Source of the DNA: Verrucomicrobiales bacterium
Lineage (GTDB): Bacteria > Verrucomicrobiota > Verrucomicrobiia > Verrucomicrobiales > DEV007
Reading direction: 5' to 3'
Assembly: GCA_022424805.1 (NCBI GenBank)
Contig: JAKMGR010000083.1
Coordinates: 1 to 9,403, forward strand
Length of the DNA stretch: 9,403 bases
Shown here piece after piece: positions 1 through 5,958 of the stretch (within the stretch, counting starts at the first letter, position 1; every line of letters starts with the position of its first letter). A program made the translations under genes and the position numbers. The notes beneath the pieces were generated by a model, which was not told where the DNA came from, made no database searches, and worked only from the letters and a program-made list of their open reading frames with translations.

Positions 1-1
1 T

Positions 2-1222
2 ATTACGATCGTTTACATTCTCGTCGGAGGGTGGCGGCTCATTCCGGATCGCATCACCCTTTCGACGCTTTTTGACGGGGAGGCCTCGCAGGAATTCCTG
101 ACCCAGGTCTACGTTAACGCCGACTCACCCCTCATCGGGAAAGCATTTCCCGAAACACCTCTCGCGAGGCAGCGCAATCTTCGCGTCATTGAGGTGAACC
201 GCGAAGGTCGCCCCTTGCCCATACCGCTCAACGAACTTGTTCTCGAAGCCAAGGATCAGCTCATTCTGAAAACGCGTGCTTCAGGTGTAGCCGAGCTGAA
301 TGAAACCACCGGCGTCGATTTGATGCCCGATAGCGAACTAGGACTCGATCACGTCCGAACCGAGTCAGCAGTGCTCATGGAGGGGATCGTCGGGCCGACA
401 TCCCGGCTCATCGGTTTCAGTTTGAAAGAACTCAATTTCCGACAGCGATTCGGCGTTGTCATTCTCGCCGTGCATCGACGCGGTGTGAACCTCCGCAACA
501 AATTCGAGGACGTGAAGCTTGCCTTTGGAGACACTTTGCTTGTCGAAGGTCCCGTCGATCGAATGACTGAATTGTTTAAGGAGAAAGACTTCGTCAACCT
601 GTCGAAGCCTAAAGAGCGTCCCATTCGGCGTGCCAAGGCTCCCATCGCAATCGGAGCGCTGCTTCTTTTTATGATCGGAGGCGCGCTGCTTCCTGCCTAC
701 ATCCCGATCTTAGCGCTCACTGCGGCACTGATTACTCTCGTCACCAATTGCATCGACCCCGACGAAGCGTATCAGGCTGTCGAATGGAAAGTCATCTTCA
801 TGATTTTCGGCATGCTTGGACTTGGCATTGGGCTGGAGCAAACTGGCCTCGCCCGAATCGCCGCCGAACAAGCTGCTGAGTGGTTCCGCGGCTACGGACC
901 CTATGCCGTTCTTGCCGCTCTCTATCTGCTATCTGCAGTTCTTACCGAATTGATCAGCAACAACGCTGTCGCGGCCCTGCTAACCCCGATTGCGATTGGG
1001 ATAGCGCAGGAGCTCGGCGTCGACGCACGTCCCTTCGTTGTTGCCGTGATGTTTGCCTCCTCCGCGAGCTTCGTCACTCCCATCGGATACCAGACGAATA
1101 CCTACGTCTACGGAGCCGGTGGCTACAAATTTGCTGACTTCAGTCGCATCGGGCTTCCGCTCGCAATCGGGCTCTGTCTTTTCGCCAGTTATCTCATCCC
1201 GATACTATGGCCGTTTGAGTAA
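2..1222 (+). CDS. SLC13/DASS-type permease with TrkA-C domains, 5'-partial
   Basis: The reading frame is open from the left edge, so the start and the first membrane half lie outside the window; 406 codons remain before TAA. The visible part begins with the end of a membrane segment. Two soluble TrkA-C (RCK_C)-like modules follow at about residues 35-100 and 122-194, the second containing LxFGDTLLVEG. Several hydrophobic helices run from residue 213 to the C-terminus. Conserved DASS signatures are SNNA (319-322) and TPIGYQTN (359-366), the paired SNx/TPxxxxTN ion- and substrate-binding hairpins of this family. Members of this family with central TrkA-C domains are usually annotated as sodium-coupled anion (sulfate or dicarboxylate) permeases of the inner membrane; the substrate cannot be read from the sequence. 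A sulfatase lies three genes downstream, so a link to sulfate is possible but unproven. An internal GTG at 194 is not the start, because coding continues upstream of it. Confidence 0.9.
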   Translation: MTIVYILVGGWRLIPDRITLSTLFDGEASQEFLTQVYVNADSPLIGKAFPETPLARQRNLRVIEVNREGRPLPIPLNELVLEAKDQLILKTRASGVAELNETTGVDLMPDSELGLDHVRTESAVLMEGIVGPTSRLIGFSLKELNFRQRFGVVILAVHRRGVNLRNKFEDVKLAFGDTLLVEGPVDRMTELFKEKDFVNLSKPKERPIRRAKAPIAIGALLLFMIGGALLPAYIPILALTAALITLVTNCIDPDEAYQAVEWKVIFMIFGMLGLGIGLEQTGLARIAAEQAAEWFRGYGPYAVLAALYLLSAVLTELISNNAVAALLTPIAIGIAQELGVDARPFVVAVMFASSASFVTPIGYQTNTYVYGAGGYKFADFSRIGLPLAIGLCLFASYLIPILWPFE

Positions 1223-1280
1223 GTGCGGTGATTCCGTTTCATTTCCGCTTGCGAGAAGCAGTTCTGTGCCTTACAAATTG

Positions 1281-1308
1281 CGCCTTTGAGGCGTCCGGGC
1301 CTCTCAAA
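1281..1308 (+). terminator. Weak hairpin after the permease gene
   Basis: GAGGC (1288-1292) pairs with GCCTC (1299-1303), and TTT/AAA can extend the stem across a two-base bulge. An alternative small stem, CGCCT/AGGCG, spans 1281-1293. No T-tract follows, so this is a poor intrinsic terminator at best. The rest of the 131-base gap (1223-1353) holds only a weak promoter-like pair, TTGCGA (1249-1254) and TACAAA (1272-1277) with 17-base spacing, which might serve the next gene. Confidence 0.25.
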
Positions 1309-1353
1309 CCGGTTGTAATCTTCACTCTGAATTAATCTTACCAGCCAACGGTC

Positions 1354-2202
1354 ATGGCAAAAAAAGCGGCGAAAAAAAAGGCACCTACCAAAAAGGCGGC
1401 CCCCAAGAAAAAAGCTCCGGCTAAGAAGTCTGCAGCGCCGAAAAAGGCACCTGCCAAAAAACCTGCTGTAAAGAAAGCTCCGGCTAAGAAGTCTGCAGCG
1501 AAGAAAAAGGCACCTGCCAAAAAAGCGCCAGCAAAGAAGGCAGTTCCCGAGAAAAAAGCTCCGGCGAAAAAGGCTCCGGCTAAGAAAGCGGCTCCAAAGA
1601 AGAAGGCCGCCAAAAAGCCATCCGCAGCGCAGAAAAAGGTCGCCAATAAGATTCCGATCCGGAAGCGCATGACCGTAAAAAAGCGCCCTGTTCTCCCTCA
1701 TCTTGCACAACGACCTCTCCCCGCAGCAACAAAAGCAGCTGGCAAGCCGCGCAAACTGACTGCTGCATTTCTCAAGAAGCAAAAACAGAAGCTTCTCGAT
1801 CTGCGTGACACTCTCGTCGATCAAATGAATGGCGTTGCTCGCGACTCTCTCGGACGCGGTGACGATTCCGCCGATGCATCTGCCTTTGGAATGCACCAGG
1901 CTGATGCTGGCAGTGATTCCTACGATCGCGATTTTGCTCTCAACATTCTCTCGCAGGAGCAGGATGCGCTTAACGAGATCGAAGAAGCTCTCATTCGTAT
2001 CGACAACAGAGAATATGGCGTTTGCCAGGGATCCGGAGACATGATTCCTCCAGCTCGTCTCGAAGCGATGCCGTTCGCTCGCTGCACCGTGGAATACCAG
2101 GAAAAACTCGACGAGGAGAATACGCGAGGATCCTTCAATTCACCTGTAAGCGCACTCTTTGGAGCAGAAGAGGAAAAGGTCGCCAAGCCTGTTGATAAGT
2201 AA
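1354..2202 (+). CDS. Histone H1-like Lys/Ala tail fused to DksA/TraR-family domain
   Basis: This 282-residue protein has two unlike halves. Residues 2-97 are almost only Lys, Ala and Pro in AxKKAPAKK-type repeats, as in the C-terminal tails of histone H1, chlamydial Hc2 and AlgP; such tails bind nucleic acid without sequence specificity. Residues 98-135 form a basic linker. Residues 136-255 are a DksA/TraR domain: a helical arm, an acidic loop (about 169-192, with MHQADAGSDSYDRD as in planctomycete homologues), a second helix, then YGVCQGSG and IPPARLEAMPFARC. DksA-type proteins act in the secondary channel of RNA polymerase to change promoter use during slow growth. Only two of four zinc cysteines remain (C224, C244); the partner positions are S227 and E247, so a classic C4 finger is unlikely. 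ATG at 1354 begins the Lys-rich repeats and has no clear ribosome binding site. That the tail anchors the protein to DNA or RNA is inference. Confidence 0.88.
   Translation: MAKKAAKKKAPTKKAAPKKKAPAKKSAAPKKAPAKKPAVKKAPAKKSAAKKKAPAKKAPAKKAVPEKKAPAKKAPAKKAAPKKKAAKKPSAAQKKVANKIPIRKRMTVKKRPVLPHLAQRPLPAATKAAGKPRKLTAAFLKKQKQKLLDLRDTLVDQMNGVARDSLGRGDDSADASAFGMHQADAGSDSYDRDFALNILSQEQDALNEIEEALIRIDNREYGVCQGSGDMIPPARLEAMPFARCTVEYQEKLDEENTRGSFNSPVSALFGAEEEKVAKPVDK
1411..1536 (+). repeat. 63-base tandem repeat coding the Lys/Ala tail
   Basis: Two near-identical 63-base units, 1411-1473 and 1474-1536, lie head to tail in frame (21 codons each). They share the block that encodes KAPAKKSAA, including identical codon choices, followed by AAAAAGGCACCTGCC. 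Shorter copies of the same KAPAKK unit continue to about 1590. Identity at the DNA level, not only in protein, points to fairly recent duplication by slippage or unequal exchange. Confidence 0.85.
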
Positions 2203-2229
2203 GCGAAATAGACCTGCGAAATTTATCGG

Positions 2230-2257
2230 TTGAGAAATCATTCTCAGCGCGTAGAAT
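2230..2257 (+). promoter_or_regulatory. Sigma70-like promoter of rpmG-rpsR
   Basis: TTGAGA (2230-2235) and TAGAAT (2252-2257) each match the sigma70 consensus at five of six bases, with a 16-base spacer and an AT-rich stretch just upstream. The site lies 76 bases before the rpmG start and just after the stop of the DksA-like gene, so transcription would begin near 2264. It would give the ribosomal protein pair its own promoter apart from any readthrough. Confidence 0.6.
2231..2246. promoter_or_regulatory. Perfect inverted repeat inside the rpmG promoter
   Basis: TGAGAA (2231-2236) and TTCTCA (2241-2246) are exact reverse complements separated by four bases. The repeat covers most of the -35 hexamer and the start of the spacer, which is where a repressor dimer would block RNA polymerase. 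It could be chance, since six-base arms are short. Confidence 0.3.
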
Positions 2258-2333
2258 ACCCGCCCTCGCGCCAACAAGCGGCATTCAACCGTGCTGAGCG
2301 CGATCAAACAGACGACACCAACCGAATCAGACC

Positions 2334-2507
2334 ATGCCAAGAGAAGTCATCGTCCTGGAATGCACCGAGGCCAAAGAGGAAGGCGCTCGTCCATCCATTT
2401 ATGTCACGACCCGTAACAAAAAGAGTCTCCGCACTCCTGGTCGTCTTGAGAAGGTCAAATTCAATCCCTACCTGAAGCGCCGCACTCTTCACCGTGAGAA
2501 GCGCTAG
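2334..2507 (+). CDS. rpmG: 50S ribosomal protein bL33 (zinc-free form)
   Basis: This short gene encodes 57 residues beginning [10 protein letters not shown]. The bL33 signature is clear: [10 protein letters not shown] (21-30), then [19 protein letters not shown] near the C-terminus. bL33 sits in the large ribosomal subunit near the E site. The protein has one cysteine (C10) and lacks the later CxxC pair, so it is the C-minus type that folds without zinc, as in E. coli. It lies 41 bases before rpsR on the same strand, and the two very likely form one transcript from the promoter at 2230-2257. No Shine-Dalgarno sequence is visible before the ATG. Length and sequence fit the family well. Confidence 0.93.
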   Translation: MPREVIVLECTEAKEEGARPSIYVTTRNKKSLRTPGRLEKVKFNPYLKRRTLHREKR

Positions 2508-2548
2508 TTCGGGAAGTCCAAATTTTCACATCACACGCAAACACCGTT

Positions 2549-2785
2549 ATGGGTCCTAAAACCGAACAGAGAGCGATCAACATGCGCCGCGCGAACCGCC
2601 GCATGCCGCGCCGTCGCTACGACATCAAGCCGGATCAGATTCACTATCTCAATCCTGAGTTTCTCAAGAAGTTTACTACCGAGTCCGGCAAGATCTATCC
2701 CCGCCGCACGACCGGCGTTTCCGCTAAGCTGCATCGCAAGATCGTCCGCGAAATCAAGCGGTCTCGCGCCATGAACTTGATGTAA
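2549..2785 (+). CDS. rpsR: 30S ribosomal protein bS18
   Basis: This 78-residue basic protein is bS18. The family core is present: a DQIHYLNPEFLKKF segment (matching the xxIDYKDxxxLxxF region), SGKIYPRRTTGVSAK (about 46-60), then LHRKIVREIKRSRAMNLM at the C-terminus. bS18 binds the platform of the small subunit next to bS6. There is no cysteine, so no zinc site. The start ATG at 2549 gives a normal family length; no Shine-Dalgarno sequence precedes it. In many bacteria rpsR lies with rpsF, ssb and rplI; here its partner is rpmG, and a terminator-like hairpin 40 bases downstream closes the unit. Confidence 0.95.
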   Translation: MGPKTEQRAINMRRANRRMPRRRYDIKPDQIHYLNPEFLKKFTTESGKIYPRRTTGVSAKLHRKIVREIKRSRAMNLM

Positions 2786-2825
2786 CCCGCCACGGCGAAT
2801 ACAAATTTTCCCGAAAGGGACACCC

Positions 2826-2860
2826 AACAGGGTTAGGTCGACGGCCTAACCCTGTTTGCT
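2826..2860 (+). terminator. Strong hairpin ending the rpmG-rpsR transcript
   Basis: AACAGGGTTAGG (2826-2837) pairs perfectly with CCTAACCCTGTT (2845-2856), a 12-base-pair stem with a 7-base loop. A short T-rich stretch (TTTGCTTT, 2855-2862) follows. The place and strength fit an intrinsic terminator after rpsR, though the T-tract is interrupted. Confidence 0.7.
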
Positions 2861-2878
2861 TTGGGACTAAACAGGGTT
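2848..2878. other. Competing second hairpin sharing the terminator's right arm
   Basis: AACCCTGTTT (2848-2857) is also the exact reverse complement of AAACAGGGTT (2869-2878), giving a 10-base-pair stem with an 11-base loop. Its left arm overlaps the right arm of the terminator hairpin, so both stems cannot form at once. The arrangement (arm, anti-arm, arm again) is the architecture of attenuators, but could also arise from a duplicated terminator arm. Confidence 0.55.
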
Positions 2879-2946
2879 GAGTGAGCGAAGAATTTTCCCC
2901 GCATTCCGACTTCTCCTCTCGAATACTTTTCACTACTTTTCCAAAA

Positions 2947-4362
2947 ATGAACAGGACTTCACTATTCCTCTTAGCCGTCGCCATCTGCCTGGCTTTCCTT
3001 TCCCTTTCTGTGCGCGGGCAAGAGTCTTCAAAGCCCAACTTCGTGGTCATTTTCTGCGACGACCTCGGCTACGGAGATCTCTCCTGTTTTGGCAATCCGA
3101 GCATCAAGACTCCTTATCTCGATCGCATGGCAGCGGAGGGTCAGAAGTGGACACAGTTTTATGTGGCATCTCCGGTGTGCACGCCGAGTCGGGCAGGATT
3201 GCTTACCGGGCGTTATCCGATTCGGAACGGGATGACCTCAGCGAAGCGAGTCGTTCTTTTTCCAGACTCGGCGAAAGGGCTTGCGCCGTCGGAGGTGACA
3301 ATTGCCGAGGTCCTGAAAGAAAAAGACTACGCCACCGCAGCCGTTGGGAAATGGCATCTAGGTCATCTTCCCGAATTTCTCCCCACCAATCAGGGGTTCG
3401 ATACCTACTACGGCATTCCCTATTCCAATGATATGGACCGAGTCGCCGATGCGCCCAACTATCGCGAGATGGCGAATGATCCCAACTGGTATCCAGATAC
3501 CAACAGCTACAATGTTCCTCTCATGGACGGGGAAAAAGTGATCGAACGTCCTGCTGATCAAAACACGATCACAAAGCGATTCACCGAGAAAGCAGTAGAG
3601 TTTATCGAGGTGAATCAGGAAAAACCGTTCTTCCTCTATCTTGCCCACTCGCTCCCTCACATTCCTCTGTTTTGCCATCCTGACTTTCGCGGGAAATCAC
3701 TGGGCAGTCTCTACGGTGATGTCATCGAAGAAATTGACTGGAGCGTGGGACAAGTACTGGAGACGCTTCGCAAAACGGGACTCGATAAGAATACCGTCGT
3801 CGTTTTTAGTTCCGATAACGGACCGTGGCTGAGTTTCAAAACGCACGGAGGATCGGCCGGACCGCTCCGAGCAGGAAAAGGGACGACCTTTGAAGGTGGG
3901 CAGCGCGTGCCCACAATTTTCTGGGGACCTGGTATCGTAGAGCCTGGCATGGTGACGGAAATGGGATCCACTCTTGATCTGATGAAAACCTTTGCCGCCA
4001 TGTCTGGAGCGGAGTCGCCCTCCGATAGGAAAATGGACAGTTTTGACTTATCGCCTGTTCTGAGGGGAGATGGCAAAAGCCCTCGAACAGATTTCCACTA
4101 CTGGACTCGCGCCGAAATCCACGCGATTCGCTCTCGGAAGTGGAAGCTTCACCTTAAGCAACGTGAGCCGATCAATTACGGCAAAGCCGTTGAGCTTGCA
4201 GAGCCTGAGCTCTACGATCTCGCTGCCGATATTTCAGAGACATACAATGTCGCGAAGAAGTATCCTGATGTCGTCGCAGACCTGCAGGCAAAGCTGAAAG
4301 CTCACCTCGCGGACGCCGCCGACAGCGATCCGGATCAACTGGTCGATAAGATTGGGGAATAG
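2947..4362 (+). CDS. Secreted formylglycine-dependent sulfatase (arylsulfatase-like)
   Basis: The 471-residue protein hydrolyses sulfate esters, probably on polysaccharides. Residues 1-24 form a signal peptide (basic MNR, then a hydrophobic core, likely cut near VRG/QE), so it acts outside the inner membrane. The catalytic signature CTPSR is at C78-R82, where Cys must be converted to formylglycine by a maturation enzyme not in this window; TGRYPIRNGM follows. Metal and active-site motifs are DD (38-39), GKWHLGH (K135, H137), H234 and H238 in HSLPH, and SSDNGPW (D290, N291). The C-terminal domain carries the usual ELYDLAADISETYNVAKKYP segment. Length is typical. An upstream in-frame GTG at 2881 would put 22 residues before the signal peptide, so ATG 2947 is preferred; no Shine-Dalgarno is seen. 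Exact substrate class is not determinable by eye. Confidence 0.93.
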   Translation: MNRTSLFLLAVAICLAFLSLSVRGQESSKPNFVVIFCDDLGYGDLSCFGNPSIKTPYLDRMAAEGQKWTQFYVASPVCTPSRAGLLTGRYPIRNGMTSAKRVVLFPDSAKGLAPSEVTIAEVLKEKDYATAAVGKWHLGHLPEFLPTNQGFDTYYGIPYSNDMDRVADAPNYREMANDPNWYPDTNSYNVPLMDGEKVIERPADQNTITKRFTEKAVEFIEVNQEKPFFLYLAHSLPHIPLFCHPDFRGKSLGSLYGDVIEEIDWSVGQVLETLRKTGLDKNTVVVFSSDNGPWLSFKTHGGSAGPLRAGKGTTFEGGQRVPTIFWGPGIVEPGMVTEMGSTLDLMKTFAAMSGAESPSDRKMDSFDLSPVLRGDGKSPRTDFHYWTRAEIHAIRSRKWKLHLKQREPINYGKAVELAEPELYDLAADISETYNVAKKYPDVVADLQAKLKAHLADAADSDPDQLVDKIGE

Positions 4363-4364
4363 CT

Positions 4365-5261
4365 TTATTCGCTGGTGCGCTCAAACTTGCGTTCCCCGGA
4401 TGGACCAGCATACCGAGCCGAAATCGAACTGCCCCTTTGGAATGGCTTCTGCCCGTCCGATGTATTGATTACCGATTCGAAATTAAAGGAGAGAAATAAC
4501 GATCCGCTTTTGTGAGGTGAGGTGACTGTGACTGCAAATGCACCTGTCTTCTCGTCTATCGGCGCAACGTAGGTTCGGGCCCAGTAATCTCCGAACTGCC
4601 CGCGCTCCGAATTATAGGCGATCACGGAATGGGCAGGATCGCTCGACTTAAGCGAGCTCGTGACAAGGATGTTCTTCCCATCGTCCGCTTCTTTGAATTG
4701 CAAATTTTCGAACTTCACCTCCTTCGGATAAGAGGGGTTTGGTGTTCGTTGCTTTCGGAAGATAGTATGCTTCTACAATGCGAAAGCGGAGGCTTGCGTC
4801 AGATAGACGCGGACATGAACGAATCCGGATCGACTCCAGTAGGCGCGATTCACCGGACCCATCAGCGAGTTGCCCAGATCAACTTCGGGTCGGGGGCCAA
4901 TGTGCGGGAGTTCCAGCGCGTGTCCAAATTCATGGATGGTCCCTTTGATCGCCATGTCATTCAGTTTTCCGGTGGCCAATTCCGCATCGGTAGGAATCAG
5001 TTCATCTCCCTTAGGGTAGGCATTGATGTTAATCCCTCCAGTTCCGCGAGCGCCATCCTGAAATCCCTTCACTCTTTCATAGCCATAAAAGATCCACCAG
5101 ATCACTGGCGCGAAGAGATATGGCAACGGGGGCATGAATTTCGTGAAATGCATCTTGTCGTAACGTGTTGAGTCTTCAGCCACGCCAAACTCACTTTCTG
5201 GATTCCGCCGCCACTTTTTTCTTTGCGGCTCGATTGGCCCGGATATTCTGCAGTGACCATT
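4365..5261 (-). pseudogene. Interrupted metzincin-like metalloprotease
   Basis: Two open stretches in the same minus-strand frame read as one protein broken by a TAG (4773-4775). The upstream part (open from 5261, first possible start GTG at 5183) holds HEFGHALELPH, a zinc motif of HExxHxxxxxH form like metzincins but with Glu instead of the usual Gly, followed by NSLMGPVN, which could be the Met-turn. The downstream part (4365-4772) resumes with KHTIFRKQ and a beta-rich domain ending in ERKFERTSE. A change of TGG to TAG would give FALWKHTIF and restore continuity. The 5' end is also abnormal: no ATG fits upstream, and protein-like sequence continues in another frame past an A6 run. The gene converges on the sulfatase with two bases between stops. 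Alternatives are a sequencing error or a short functional 136-residue protein (4773-5183). Confidence 0.72.
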
Positions 5262-5313
5262 CTACAGGAATGAATTATTGTGAGCTGCGTGCCGATGATG
5301 CGGCATCTCATTC

Positions 5314-5958
5314 ATGTGCAACCTCTATGACATTGGTCGCCCGTGCGGGCGAAAAGATCACGACTGGGAAAAAGCGATTGTGAAAACCCTGGAAGGGGTC
5401 GAGTCGACCTTGGAAAAACGTTTCGGCATTCGAAAAACCGATCCGGGCCTCGTGGTTACCGATTCGGGGTCGGGTCCCGAAGCCTCTCTGATGCGTTGGG
5501 GGTTTGATCGTCCTTTCAACAATGCCATCAATAATGCACGTTCCGACAAGCTCGACGGCATGTGGTCGACGGCGTGGGAGAAGCGGCAGCGATGTCTCAT
5601 TCCTATTTCCACATTCTACGAGTGGACGGGATCGACTGGCAGCAAGCAGACATACGCTTTTCAGAGTCCTGACGATGATGCCGTCATCTGGGCGGCGGGG
5701 CTCTGGGAGGACAGAAAAGGGGAGCGGGCGTATTCGATGCTGACCACCAATGCTTCGGGACAGGTTTCAGAAATTCATCATCGAATGCCCGTGTTGCTTG
5801 GGAAAGAGAATCACGAGAAGTTCCTCAAGGAGAGCAATCCGGTAGAGCTTCTCGCACCATGGCGACATGAATTGGAAATCTTTCGCTGCTACAATCCTCT
5901 GAAAAATCCCAAAGATCACAAGGGGCCTCAACGGGAGGATTTTCTCCCGGGATTCTAG
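5314..5958 (+). CDS. SRAP-domain protein (YedK/HMCES family), abasic-site crosslinker
   Basis: The 214-residue protein is a complete SRAP (SOS response-associated peptidase) domain. Family members bind single-stranded DNA and form a thiazolidine crosslink with abasic sites through Cys2, exposed once Met1 is removed, shielding the lesion during replication. Visible active-site elements are C2 (MCNLY, where most members have MCGR), N74 in NNARSD, E103 in FYEW, and H155 in IHHRMPV. RWGF (61-64) and the LTTNA strand (143-147) also fit. The start is fixed by the need for Cys at position 2. The gene stands alone between opposing neighbours: its TAG is followed directly by the stop of the response regulator on the other strand. 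No Shine-Dalgarno and no convincing LexA-type box is seen upstream. Confidence 0.93.
   Translation: MCNLYDIGRPCGRKDHDWEKAIVKTLEGVESTLEKRFGIRKTDPGLVVTDSGSGPEASLMRWGFDRPFNNAINNARSDKLDGMWSTAWEKRQRCLIPISTFYEWTGSTGSKQTYAFQSPDDDAVIWAAGLWEDRKGERAYSMLTTNASGQVSEIHHRMPVLLGKENHEKFLKESNPVELLAPWRHELEIFRCYNPLKNPKDHKGPQREDFLPGF

Noticed and set aside
1338..1670. 110-residue minus-strand frame rich in Ala, Phe and Gly, looking like a repeat membrane protein
   Set aside because: It is the mirror of the Lys/Ala tail (AAG/GCx read backwards gives Phe/Ala/Gly). The repeats arise from the plus-strand gene.
1189..1896. 235-residue minus-strand frame with Arg/Leu/Phe/Cys repeats
   Set aside because: Another shadow of the same repeat region; no family likeness, and it overlaps two confident plus-strand genes.
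2881..2946. GTG start of the sulfatase 66 bases upstream
   Set aside because: It would place 22 polar residues before a good signal peptide, and the GTG lies beside the hairpin region; ATG 2947 fits better.
5247..5270. Imperfect inverted repeat TTCTG...CAGGAA upstream of the SRAP gene as a LexA box
   Set aside because: The arms differ by one base in spacing and do not match a known LexA consensus such as CTGT-N8-ACAG; SOS control cannot be claimed.
5932..5949. CGGGAG/CTCCCG hairpin at the end of the SRAP gene as a two-way terminator
   Set aside because: It is a 6-bp stem inside coding sequence without a T-tract after it on either strand; possible but unsupported.
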